Origin: Deltaproteobacteria bacterium
GTDB taxonomy: Bacteria > Myxococcota > Kuafuiibacteriia > Kuafuiibacteriales > Kuafuiibacteriaceae
Length of the DNA stretch: 64,000 nucleotides
Assembly (NCBI GenBank): GCA_016703535.1
Contig: JADJBV010000001.1
Span: forward strand, 3,772,001 to 3,836,000
Direction of reading: 5' to 3'
Shown piece after piece: positions 18,247-26,996 of this stretch. The notes beneath the pieces are model-generated. The model saw nothing but the letters and a program-made list of their open reading frames with translations. It was not told the DNA's origin and ran no database searches. Position numbers and translations under genes: made by a program. Position 1 is the first letter of the stretch; every line of letters begins with the position of its first letter.

Positions 18247-18859
18247 TCCAACCTTCGGCGATCTCGAAGCCCGACTGGACCGCCAAGAAGGTGCAGCCGC
18301 TGGGGCCGATCCGGAAGCTGTGTTCGTCGGTGATGGATTTCTCCAGCGCCTCACCGGGACCGTAGATCCGACCGTCGTCGTCGATCATCGAACCCTCGAG
18401 GATGTAGTTCACCTCGGGACCCAGGTGTTTGTGTTTGGGGAACTCGAAGCCCGCCGGCAAGACCACCAACCCGCAGTCGGCGGCGAAGGCGTTGGGGCCG
18501 CCCTGGAAGTGAAAGAGCAGGTTGCCCGGCACCAGGCCCACGTCCCACTTCTCGGGTTGGCCGATCACCGCCAAGATCTCTTTGGCCTTGTCGACCGCCA
18601 GATCACAGTAGCGGGCCACGTCCTTCAGGAAGGGACCAAAACGATCGTCGGCCACCGCCGCCAACAAACGGGACTTCAGGTTCGGCGCTGGCGCCACCGG
18701 AGGCAACGCCGCGGCCAAGCCAAAGTACACGTCTTCGATCGCCGACAAGGCCGCGCGCAGCTCTGGGCTTTGGGCCAAGGCCGCGTCCACCCGATCAGCG
18801 TCGGCGGCCGCCAGTTGTCCCAGGGCGTATTCGGGCAAAAGTTCCAGGAGTTCGCTCAT
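18239..18859 (-). CDS. ChrR-like anti-sigma factor with cupin domain
   Basis: 206 residues, overlapping the upstream sigma gene by four bases (ATGA). The N-terminal ~60 residues (LLPEYALGQLAAADADRV) match the anti-sigma domain of ChrR/RskA-type proteins but contain no Cys or His, so the zinc site of Rhodobacter-type ChrR is not conserved. Residues ~110-200 form a cupin with H143, H145, E149 and H180 placed as metal ligands. ChrR releases its ECF sigma factor when singlet oxygen or organic peroxides are sensed, so a similar stress-induced switch is inferred. The stop codon lies in an inverted repeat. Confidence 0.85.
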   Translation of the reverse strand: MSELLELLPEYALGQLAAADADRVDAALAQSPELRAALSAIEDVYFGLAAALPPVAPAPNLKSRLLAAVADDRFGPFLKDVARYCDLAVDKAKEILAVIGQPEKWDVGLVPGNLLFHFQGGPNAFAADCGLVVLPAGFEFPKHKHLGPEVNYILEGSMIDDDGRIYGPGEALEKSITDEHSFRIGPSGCTFLAVQSGFEIAEGWTP

Positions 18860-19422
18860 GACGCGCCTCCTTGATCGACCAGCTGGGCGCGCAGCTGGGC
18901 GAGACCTCGAGCGACCCGAGACTTGACGGTGCCGATGGGGATCTTCGCTTCGGCGGCGATCTCGGCCGAGGTCAAGCCGTGGAAGTAGCCGAGCTCCAAC
19001 ACTTGGCGTTGTTCTTCGGGCAAGGCCGCCAAGGCCTTTCGGACCTTCTCGTGATCGCGGCCGCTGGCCTCCAGATCGAGGACCGCGGCCCGTTCGGGTC
19101 CGTCACCGTCGTGGGTCAAGACCACCCGGGAACGTCCTTGGGCCCGCACCCGATCGAGGGCCCGGCTGCGCATCCGCATGCTCAACCAAGCCCGGACCGA
19201 ACCCCGAGTGGGATCGTAGTCTTTGGCCGAACGCCAGGCCTCGAGGAACACGTCGTGGAGCAGGTCTTCGGCCTCCCGTCGGTTCTGCAGCACCCGCTGC
19301 CCCAACGCCAACAGGAGGGGTGAATAGCGGTCGTACAAGGCGGAAAGGGCCGACTGATCGCCTTTGGCCAAGGCCCGCATCAGCCGCGCGTCGTCGTCGA
19401 GGGTGGTGGGCGAAGCGGTCAC
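18856..19422 (-). CDS. ECF sigma factor paired with a ChrR-like anti-sigma factor
   Basis: 188 residues from the GTG at 19422, supported by a GGAG six bases upstream; longer starts extend into a Pro/Arg-rich, unlikely N-terminus. Region sigma2 includes RLMRAL...ALYDRYSPLLLALG and NRREAEDLLHDVFLEAW. Sigma4 carries the LPEEQRQVLELGYFHGLTSAEIAAE helix-turn-helix. The partner anti-sigma gene follows with an ATGA overlap. Together they look like the RpoE-ChrR pairing that controls singlet-oxygen and photo-oxidative defence in proteobacteria. Direct target promoters cannot be seen here. Confidence 0.9.
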   Translation of the reverse strand: MTASPTTLDDDARLMRALAKGDQSALSALYDRYSPLLLALGQRVLQNRREAEDLLHDVFLEAWRSAKDYDPTRGSVRAWLSMRMRSRALDRVRAQGRSRVVLTHDGDGPERAAVLDLEASGRDHEKVRKALAALPEEQRQVLELGYFHGLTSAEIAAEAKIPIGTVKSRVARGLAQLRAQLVDQGGAS

Positions 19423-19567
19423 CGTCTGCTCCCCGCGCCGCACAGCGCGAACGTAACAGCGGGCTTGCCCGAGGGCCAGCCCGGCGAAAATGGGTATTGT
19501 CCCCGGGGTCTTGGCCATGACCGCCAACATCGGCTGCCCCATGGTACGCCGCCGATCGCCCCTCGGA

Positions 19568-20566
19568 TCACGGCCCCGGCGCCGCCCCGAGCTGGGCCAC
19601 AATTTCTCCCGCCAAACCCCGGAGCCACCGATCCAACTCGGGGGCCTGGAGCACGGACTCGACCGTCGGCCAGGTCACCGCCGCCCACTCTGCGTAGGGG
19701 GGCCGCTCGGTGATCCCATGGGCCTCGAGGAACGCCCGCGCGGTGCCCGAACCATGAGCGGTGTGCAGCCGCTCGATGACTCGCCGCGCGATCGCCTTGG
19801 CCTCGTCTCGCTTCACCACTTCGCCAGCGATCGCCAAAGAGATGCGCTCCACGATCTGTTCAACCTCGGGCGTCAGGGGCGCGGCGTGGAAGGCCCCCGA
19901 TTGTTTGAGCGCAAACTGCACCAAACTACGGCGAGTCCCGATCGAGACGGGATCGTCGATGTGGTCCGCGGCGAAGCGGGCCGCCCCGTCCAAGGCCAGG
20001 CGAGTGCCTCGGCCCATGAACTTCTTCACCTCGGCTTCGAGCAACTTCTCGACCTCTTCGACCATCCGACCGCCCACCCCGCCGCCCAACTTGCTGAGGC
20101 GCCCCAAGGCCGAGGGCATCAGCGACTGGACGATCCGGGGCACCAAGGTCGAGAAGTCGATCAAGGCGCGATAAAGCGTGTCGCCGACCAACTCTTCGAC
20201 CGCCTTCTCGGAGAAGATCTGCTTGATCCACGCCTCTTGGATCAGCCCCTTGCGACCGGCCAACTCGTCGATGTTGACCCGGGCTTCGGTGGGGACCCAA
20301 CGGCCAACCGGCTGTTCATCGGCCCGGGCCTCGACCAAGATCTGGTGGAGCACGCCTCGCACCATCGGCCGCGCCACGTCGGCGGCCCGGGCTTCGGTGA
20401 AGTGGGCCAGGACCAAGGCCTCGACCGCGGCTGGGGGCCACAACACCTCGAGGCGGGTGTCCAAGGAACGTTCGACGCCCGCGGTCAAGAGCGCCTCCCA
20501 GTCCTTTTGAGCCTGAGGGTTGACCAGTCGGGCCTTCAACCAGTCGGCGAGTGCGTCGGCGTTCAT
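19568..20566 (-). CDS. Unknown helical protein
   Basis: 332 residues from the ATG at 20566 (MNADALADWLKARL), after a weak CGGAG. The protein appears almost entirely alpha-helical, with Leu/Ala/Arg-rich amphipathic segments, and no signal peptide or transmembrane region is evident. Glycine-rich GGGVGGRMVEEVEK near the middle is the only motif-like piece. The length and a matching GC3-style codon pattern argue that it is real. The neighbouring divergent Lnb-like gene gives no strong hint of its role. I do not recognise a family. Confidence 0.55.
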   Translation of the reverse strand: MNADALADWLKARLVNPQAQKDWEALLTAGVERSLDTRLEVLWPPAAVEALVLAHFTEARAADVARPMVRGVLHQILVEARADEQPVGRWVPTEARVNIDELAGRKGLIQEAWIKQIFSEKAVEELVGDTLYRALIDFSTLVPRIVQSLMPSALGRLSKLGGGVGGRMVEEVEKLLEAEVKKFMGRGTRLALDGAARFAADHIDDPVSIGTRRSLVQFALKQSGAFHAAPLTPEVEQIVERISLAIAGEVVKRDEAKAIARRVIERLHTAHGSGTARAFLEAHGITERPPYAEWAAVTWPTVESVLQAPELDRWLRGLAGEIVAQLGAAPGP

Positions 20567-20609
20567 GCTCCGCGAGATACCAAGCTTTGCATCTGGATTC
20601 GATAAGGCG

Positions 20610-21697
20610 ATGATCCCGTTTCGGGTGCTCGGCCCTACCCTCAGCCTCCTCCTGGCCACCACCGGCACCAGCACCACCCCGGTGGTCGAGCTGATCACCA
20701 TGGGGCCGGGGCCCGAGCTCTACAGCTACTGGGGCCACGCCGCCCTGCGGATCATCGATCCCCAGGACGGAAGTGATCGGGTCTACAACTTTGGCAGCGT
20801 CGACTTCTCCGACGGCTTTTTCGTCCGCATGATGCGGGGCCAGGTCGACGCCTTCATCGGCGTCTCCACCTACCCCGGACCGAAGCCGCCTACGTCGGTG
20901 AAGATCGGACCTTCGAACGCCGCACCCTGGCCCTCACCGCCAGCGCCGCTTCGGCCCTCAGCCAAACGCTCCGCCAAAACCACGGGCCGAAGGCGACCTA
21001 CCGCTACCACCACTTCCTCGACAACTGCTCGACCCGGGTGGCGGTGCTCCTGGACCAAGCCAGCGGCGGCCAACTGCGAGACGATCGCCCCGAGACGCCG
21101 ACCGCCACCTTTCGGGCGCGGGCCCTGGCCCAGCTGGCGCCCCACCCCTTCACCGCCGCCGCCGTCGATCTTTGTTTGGCCCACGGCGTCGATCGACCGA
21201 TCTCGCGCTTCGAGGCGACCTTCTTGCCCGACGCCCTGGCGGCCCAACTCGATCAACGACCGGGCCTGGTCTTGGCCCGGACCCAGGTCCATCAAGCCCC
21301 GCCGATCCGGCCCTACCGTCCGTGGTGGGTGATCGCGGCCAGCGTGACCTTGCCGCTGCTGCTGCTGCTGGCCTTCCGGCCGAGGTGGGGCCTCTTGATC
21401 TACGGGATCGGCGCGGGCGTGTTGGGCACCGCGCTGTTGTTGTTGTGGCTAGGCACCACCTACGACTTCGTGGCCCGCAACCTGAACCTCTTGGTGTTGC
21501 CGCCGACCCACCTGCTCTGGCCGTTTTTGCGTCCGGATCGGCAGCGGGCCTACGGGTCCTTGCACCTGGTGATCTTGTTGGCCCTCCTCGGCGCCTCCTG
21601 GGCCGGGGCCGTGGAACAGGACGTCAGCGGGCCCTTGAGCCTGGGCTTGGCCCTCACCGCCGGGGTTTGGTTACGGGTTTTCACCTCAACCGAGTGA
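20610..21697 (+). pseudogene. Lnb/DUF4105-like membrane protein, disrupted by a frameshift
   Basis: From ATG 20610 the sequence begins with a signal-like hydrophobic stretch, then VVELITMGPGPELYSYWGHAALRI and YNFGSVDF, the opening of the Lnb N-terminal periplasmic domain. After FIGVSTYPG the frame breaks at about 20876. The other frame resumes as TEAAYVGEDRTF and, after ~45 residues, FLDNCSTR, whose Cys is the domain's catalytic-type residue, then four or five C-terminal transmembrane helices. One missing base in the CCCC run (CTACCCCGGACC) would make a single protein of ~360 residues. Lnb is known in some bacteria as an apolipoprotein N-acyltransferase. Here the gene is intact apart from this one base, so it is either a real frameshift or a sequence error. 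Confidence 0.65.
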
Positions 21698-21757
21698 CCG
21701 ACGCTGAAGCGGGGCCATACGCAAAACCCGGAAATCTCAGTACAATCCGCCTCCCGA

Positions 21758-22786
21758 ATGTTGCCCGCGGGACACACGATGGACCTGGAGCGGCTCTATC
21801 GCTGCATCACCCAACTCAACCAGGTGATGAACCGGGGCGTCGATCTTTCGGTGTTGCTGGAGACGATCGTCCGGGAGACGGCGATCCTGCTGGGCGCCGA
21901 CACCACCTCGGTGTTGTTGCTCGATCAACATCGGCAACGGCTGTTGGTCAGCGCCTCCCACGGCCTCTCCCAAAACGAACGCACCCAGATCCAGTTCAGC
22001 CCCGGCGACGGCGTCGCGGGTTGGGTGGTGGCCCAAGGGGCGCCGGCCCTGATCCCCGACACCGATCAAGATCCACGTTTTGCCGCCTTCCTCAGCCAAC
22101 GCCGCCCCATGCGTTCGATGGTGGCGGTGCCGCTCTTGATCCGAGGGGCGGCCATCGGCGTGATCTGCGCGATTCACCCGTAGTTCGAGTGGTTCATCGT
22201 CGAACACGTGGAGCTGATGACCTTCTTGGCCCACTCGGTGGTGCTCGACGTCGAAAACGCCCGGCTCTACCGGCTGGCGATCACCGACGGCCTGACCGGC
22301 CTCTACAACCGGCAACACCTGGCGGAGCGCCTGCGCGAAGAGGTGGATCGGGCCCACCGCTACACCCAACCCTTGACCTTGTTGTTGGTGGATCTCGATC
22401 ACTTCAAGCGGGTCAACGATCAACACGGGCACGCGGCCGGCGATCAGGTGTTGGAGGAGGTCGCGGCCCGCATCTTGGCCGCCACCCGCGACTCGGACCT
22501 GGTCGCCCGTTATGGCGGCGAAGAGTTTGTGGCCCTCTTGCCCAACACCGGTCGAGAAGGAGGCCAACGGGCCGCCACTCGCTTGATCGAAGCCATGCAC
22601 CAGGCCCCGGTCGCGACCGAGGCCGGGCCGCTGCCGATCACCTTCAGCGTCGGCGGGGCCTTGCTCAACACCCGGGAGGAGCCGCGAGACCTGTTGGCCC
22701 GGGCCGACGCCGCCCTCTACCAAGCCAAAAGCCAAGGCCGAGACCGCTTCGTCTTCAACTGGCTGAGCTTCGCCGGGTTGTCCTGA
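21758..22786 (+). pseudogene. GAF-GGDEF diguanylate cyclase interrupted by TAG
   Basis: The first 140 codons form a GAF domain: LERLYRCITQLNQVM, then ETIVRETAILLGADTTSVLLL, ending GAAIGVICAIHP. A TAG at 22181-22183 then stops translation, yet the same frame resumes as FEWFIVEHVELMTFLAHSV with no shift, the region in which GAF domains normally run into helix and linker. It continues into a GGDEF domain with RYGGEEF (active GG(D/E)EF signature) and the DLDHFKRVND motif, so the coded enzyme would make cyclic di-GMP. Local genes also use TAG as a normal stop, so a reassigned code is unlikely. A substitution, readthrough or sequence error is more likely. The downstream GTG at 22208 could also start a separate GGDEF-only protein. 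Confidence 0.8.
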
Positions 22787-25057
22787 TGCGCGGCCGGACC
22801 GCGGCGATCCTCATCGCCGCCCTCATCTTCATGAACGCCAAACAAGCGCGCGCCCAAAAGCCCGCCCCCTCGAATCCACCGTCGGACTACCTAGAGGAGC
22901 TGGCCTTGACCGACAACTACACCTTGGGCCGCCCCTTCCACGCCCGCTTCACCAAAGACGAACAGGCCCTGTTGTTCTTGCGGAGCGGCGCCAAAGACCG
23001 GCGGGCCAACCTCTACGAACGGGATCTGGTCAGCGGCCAAGAGCGGCTATTGGTCTCGGCCGAAGCCTTGCTGGAGGGCGGCAAAGAGGAGCTGAGCGTC
23101 GCTGAAAAGGCGGCCCGGGAGCGGAAGCGGATCCGCACCGCCGGCTTCACCAGCTTCGAGTTGTCCCCCGACGGCGAAAAAGTCCTGCTCAAGCTGAGCG
23201 GGAAGTTGTGGCTCTACGATCGCCCGAGCGCCACCGCCTTGCCGATCGTCTTGCCCGACGGTGACGTCTTGGATCCGCGCCTTTCCCCGGACGGCAAGCG
23301 CCTGGCCTTGGTGCTCGACCACGAACTCTACGTGATGAAGTTGAGCGGCAAAGAAGGCCGCGGAGGCAAGAAGAAGCCGGCGCCCATTGAGGCTCGGCTG
23401 GTGAAGGTCAGCAAAGGCGGCAGCGCCGACACGCCCAACGGCCTGGCCGAGTTCGTGGCCCAAGAGGAGATGAGCCGCTACGTCGGCTACTGGTGGTCGC
23501 CCGACAGCGACGCCCTGCTCTACCAGTCGACCGATCAACGTCACCTGGAGCGCTTCACCATCGCCGACGCTTCTTCGCCCGAACAGGCGGCCCACGTCTT
23601 CCCGTACCCCCGGGCCGGCAAAGACAACGCGGTGGTGCGGCTGCATCGGGTCAGCGCCGACGGCAGCGGGCGCCGAGAGATCCTCTGGGACCGGGAGGCC
23701 TTCCCGTATTTGGCGAGGGTGTTGTGGCCCGAGGGAGGCCCGCCCACCTTGTTGGTCCAGTCCCGGGATCAACGGATCGCTCAGTATCGCCGGGCCGATC
23801 CCGAGACCGGCAAGACCGTGTTGATGCACGAGGAGCGGGACGCCGCTTGGCTCAACCTGGGCAAGACCACCCCCCGGTGGGTCGATGGGCGCCGTTACCT
23901 GTTCCTCAGCGAAGAAAACGGCGGCCCCGAGCTGGTGCTGCACGAACCCCACCTGGGCAAAAAGGACGGCCTGAAGTCGGCCAAGGTGGTGGTGCCCAAG
24001 GTGGCGGGCTTCGCCAGCTTGGCCCACGTGGACGCGGAGCGGGGGCACATCTGGTTTTTGGGCGGCCCCAAACCCTCCGAAACTCACCTCTACCGGGCGC
24101 CCCTTTTGGGGTGACGGCCCGATCGTGCCGATCACCACTGAAGCGGGCGAACACGACGTGGTCTTTGCGCCGAAGGGGGGCCACTACCTTTTGACCCGGA
24201 GCAGCCTGCGGGCCATGGCTCGGTCCACGGCATATTCAGTAGACGCTACTAAAGATATCGGGACCTTGGAGGTCAGCGCCCACGAACCCCGGGAGGCGCC
24301 CCGGGTCGAGCTGTTGCCGCCCGAAAAGGCCGGGGGCTTCTACGCGGCGGTGGTGCGGCCCCGGAACTTTGACCCGAAGCAGAAGTACCCGGTGTTGATG
24401 TACGTCTACGGCGGGCCGGGCTTCAGCTTGGTGAAGAGCACCATGGCCAGCTACTTCACCCACCAGTACTTCGCCGATCACGGCTTCGTGGTGGTCAGCC
24501 TGGACGGGCGCGGGACACCGCGCCGAGGCCGGGACTTCGAGCGGGCCTTGAAGGGTGAGTTTGGCCAGGTGCCGCTGGACGACCAGGTGAAGGGCATGCA
24601 GGCGCTGGCGGCGAACTTGCCGGAGCTGGATCTCTCCCGGGTCGGGATCTACGGCTGGTCTTTCGGCGGATACCTGTCGGCCTTGGCGGTCTTGAAGCGG
24701 CCCGACATCTTTAAGGTCGGGGTGGCGGGGGCGCCGGTGGTCGACTGGCAATACTACGACACCCACTACACCGAACGCTTTTTGGATCTGCCGCAAGCCG
24801 CGCCCGAGGCCTATGAGAAGGCCTCCTTGTTGCCGTTGGCCAAGGGCCTGGAGCGGCCGCTCTTGTTGGTCCACGGCATCGCCGACGACAACGTCTACTT
24901 CGCCCACACGCTGCAGCTGGCCGACGCCCTCTTCCGGGCCGGCAAGCCGTACGAGTTGTTGCCCTTGGTGCGGCTGACCCACCAGGTCGCGGATCCGAAG
25001 GTGAGAGAGACCTTGTATCAGCGGATGGTGAAGTTTTTGGGAGCGAACCTTTGGTGA
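22786..25057 (+). pseudogene. S9 dipeptidyl-peptidase IV-like prolyl peptidase, frameshifted
   Basis: From ATG 22786, overlapping the previous stop (TGATG). Residues 1-24 look like a signal peptide. The beta-propeller region (SPDGEKVLLKLSGKLW, SPDGKRLALVLD, GYWWSPDSDALLYQ) runs to a stop at 24112-24114 after RAPLLG. The next reading frame continues with GDGPIVPIT and carries the alpha/beta-hydrolase catalytic domain: the nucleophile elbow GWSFGG (Ser codon 24659-24661), DDNVYF and LTHQVADP, completing the Ser-Asp-His triad. Removing one G from the GGGG before 24112 fuses the halves into a ~760-residue peptidase of usual family length. It would cleave X-Pro/X-Ala dipeptides, probably in the periplasm. 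As sequenced, the propeller and the catalytic domain are separate. Confidence 0.8.
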
Positions 25058-26085
25058 CCGACGATCGGATGGCCGGGGCCCGGGAGGCCCTGGCGGCCTA
25101 CGCGCTCGAGGACCTGGAGCTGGCGCCGATCGAGGTCGGCTTGATCAACCTGACGATCAAGGTCCGGGCGAAGCAGGGTGAGTTCGTGCTCCAGCGCGTG
25201 AACCCGATCTTTTCGCCCAAGGTCCACGACGACATCGAGGCGGTCACGGCGCACTTGGCAAAGAAGGGGCTGACCACCACCCGGCTGGTGCCCACCCGGA
25301 CTGGGGCCTTGTTCACCGCCCGAGGCGACGAGGTCTGGCGGGTGTTGACCTTCCTCCCGGGCCAGACCTTCGAGCGCCTTCAGTCCCCTGCCCAAGCCGA
25401 ACAGGCCGGCCAGCTGCTGGGCCGGTTTCACGCGGCGATTCAGGACCTGGATCACCAGTTTCAGAACCGCCGCCTGGGGGTCCACGACACGCCAAAGCAC
25501 CTGGCCACTTTGCGGGCGGCTTTGAGTGAAAAGGCCGATCACCCCCGGGCCGGGGTGTTGGTGCCCTTGGGTGAAGAGATCTTGGCGGCGGCGGCGTCTC
25601 TGCCGGTGATCGGGTCCCTGCCCGATCGGGTGGTCCACGGCGATCCCAAGATCTCCAACCTGCTCTTCGCAGGCGACGGCCGAGGTTTGGCGTTGATCGA
25701 TCTCGACACCTTGGCCCGGATGCCGATCGTGCTGGAGCTGGGCGACGCCTTCCGCTCCTGGTGCAACCCGGCGGGCGAAGACACGACGGCGGTCCACTTC
25801 GATCTGTCGCTGTTCGGCGCCGCGATCCAGGGCTACCAAGCCGGGGCGGCGGGCCTCTTGCTCCCGGCCGAACGGGCCCTGATCGTACCGGCCACCCAGA
25901 CCATCATCTTGGAGTTGGCCGCCCGCTTCGCCGCCGACGCCTTGTACGAACGTTATTTTGGTTGGGATCCCAAACGTTTTGCCACCCGGGGTGAACACAA
26001 CGAACTCAGGGCCCGAGGCCAGCTCGCGTTGTTCCGAGCCCTGGCCCAGGTCGCCGACCAGGCCCAGGCCCTGATCCCTAGGTAG
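25054..26085 (+). CDS. Aminoglycoside-phosphotransferase-fold kinase, NahK-like
   Basis: 343 residues from a GTG overlapping the peptidase stop (GTGA); a TTG at 25051 is one codon earlier. The N-lobe has LQRVNPIFSPKVHDDIEAVTA, a run shared with N-acetylhexosamine kinases (NahK/LnpB) and related APH-fold enzymes. The C-lobe has the catalytic HGDPKISNLLF and the metal-binding LIDLDT. The enzyme should phosphorylate a small hydroxylated substrate with ATP; a sugar is likely by family resemblance but not proven. It is full length with conserved motifs. Confidence 0.8.
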   Translation: MTDDRMAGAREALAAYALEDLELAPIEVGLINLTIKVRAKQGEFVLQRVNPIFSPKVHDDIEAVTAHLAKKGLTTTRLVPTRTGALFTARGDEVWRVLTFLPGQTFERLQSPAQAEQAGQLLGRFHAAIQDLDHQFQNRRLGVHDTPKHLATLRAALSEKADHPRAGVLVPLGEEILAAAASLPVIGSLPDRVVHGDPKISNLLFAGDGRGLALIDLDTLARMPIVLELGDAFRSWCNPAGEDTTAVHFDLSLFGAAIQGYQAGAAGLLLPAERALIVPATQTIILELAARFAADALYERYFGWDPKRFATRGEHNELRARGQLALFRALAQVADQAQALIPR

Positions 26086-26100
26086 CTCACCGCGCCAACG

Positions 26101-26955
26101 CTACGGCCGCTCGAGGACCAAAAAGTCCTGCCAACGGCCGGCCTCAGGGCGTTCTCCGGCCCAAGAACCGAGGAGCGGTGGACCGCTGACGCGCAGCCCC
26201 AGCTCCGAGATCCGCTCCGACAACCAAGACCACTGATAGCCGATGGCGAACAGCGGATCGTCCAGGCGGGCGGTCTTCGAGTGGGCGTTGAGGGTGTGGA
26301 GCATCGGGTAGGCGGTGCCGGTGCGGACGCCTTCAAAACCTTCGATGCCGTAAAGGAAAAACGAGGCGAAGGCTCGACCGCTCGGCGCCAGGACCCGGGC
26401 CATCTCGCTGAGGTACCGGAGGACCTCCCGCGGATACATGTGCGTGAAGACGCTGGCGAGGAGCACCACGTCCACGGACTCGGGGGCGACGGGGAAGATC
26501 AGGTTCTCGGAGCGCAGCTGGCCACCAGCGTTGTAGCGATCGTTCTGCACGTCGAGGTGGAGAAAGTGGAGCGATGGGCGATGGAGCTGAGAGAGGTTGA
26601 GGCGACACCACTCGACGTGGCGCTTGAGGATGTCGAAGCCCTGGTATTGACCGACGAACTCAGGCCAACGAAGGAGGGCGTGGGCGCAGCGGCCGTAGCC
26701 GCTCCCGATATCCAGCACTCGAGAGGTGGCCTGGAGGCCGGCATAGGCCCTCAGCTCCGCCACCAAGTCGTCGCCAATCTTGAGGAAGGTGGCGTCATCT
26801 TCGCCCATGAACCGGAGCGGCTTGGGAGGAAGCGGTGGGGCCGCACCGAAGCGCCGGCTGAGGCTGTTGCGGAGCATCGAAGGCCCCACGCTGGCGGAGG
26901 TGAGCAGGGTCCGGGCCTTGGTTCGGCTCCGGCGAAGCAGTGGGCCCGCGATCAC
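26101..26955 (-). CDS. Class I SAM-dependent methyltransferase
   Basis: 284 residues. After a ~48-residue basic N-terminus (GPSMLRNSLSRRFG), motif I appears as RVLDIGSGYGRCAHALL at about 79-95, and the SAM-binding acidic residue of the next strand as YQGFDILKRHVEW. DVVLLASVFTHMYPREV supplies motif IV-like residues. The final strands (LFAIGYQWSWLSERISELG) fit a Rossmann-fold methyltransferase with a small-molecule or lipid-type substrate. It converges on the kinase gene and is not linked to an obvious pathway. Confidence 0.8.
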   Translation of the reverse strand: MIAGPLLRRSRTKARTLLTSASVGPSMLRNSLSRRFGAAPPLPPKPLRFMGEDDATFLKIGDDLVAELRAYAGLQATSRVLDIGSGYGRCAHALLRWPEFVGQYQGFDILKRHVEWCRLNLSQLHRPSLHFLHLDVQNDRYNAGGQLRSENLIFPVAPESVDVVLLASVFTHMYPREVLRYLSEMARVLAPSGRAFASFFLYGIEGFEGVRTGTAYPMLHTLNAHSKTARLDDPLFAIGYQWSWLSERISELGLRVSGPPLLGSWAGERPEAGRWQDFLVLERP

Positions 26956-26996
26956 CGGACCGGCTTAGCAGACCTCACAACTCTTGTCCCAACAAC

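Noticed and set aside
22181..22183. Reassigned TAG codon (read as an amino acid)
   Set aside because: Other genes in the window end in TAG at expected places, so the code is standard.
21172..22785. Long upstream extension of the S9 peptidase frame
   Set aside because: It lies under the Lnb-like and GAF-GGDEF genes in another frame and is Arg/Pro-rich shadow sequence; the signal peptide at ATG 22786 marks the real start.
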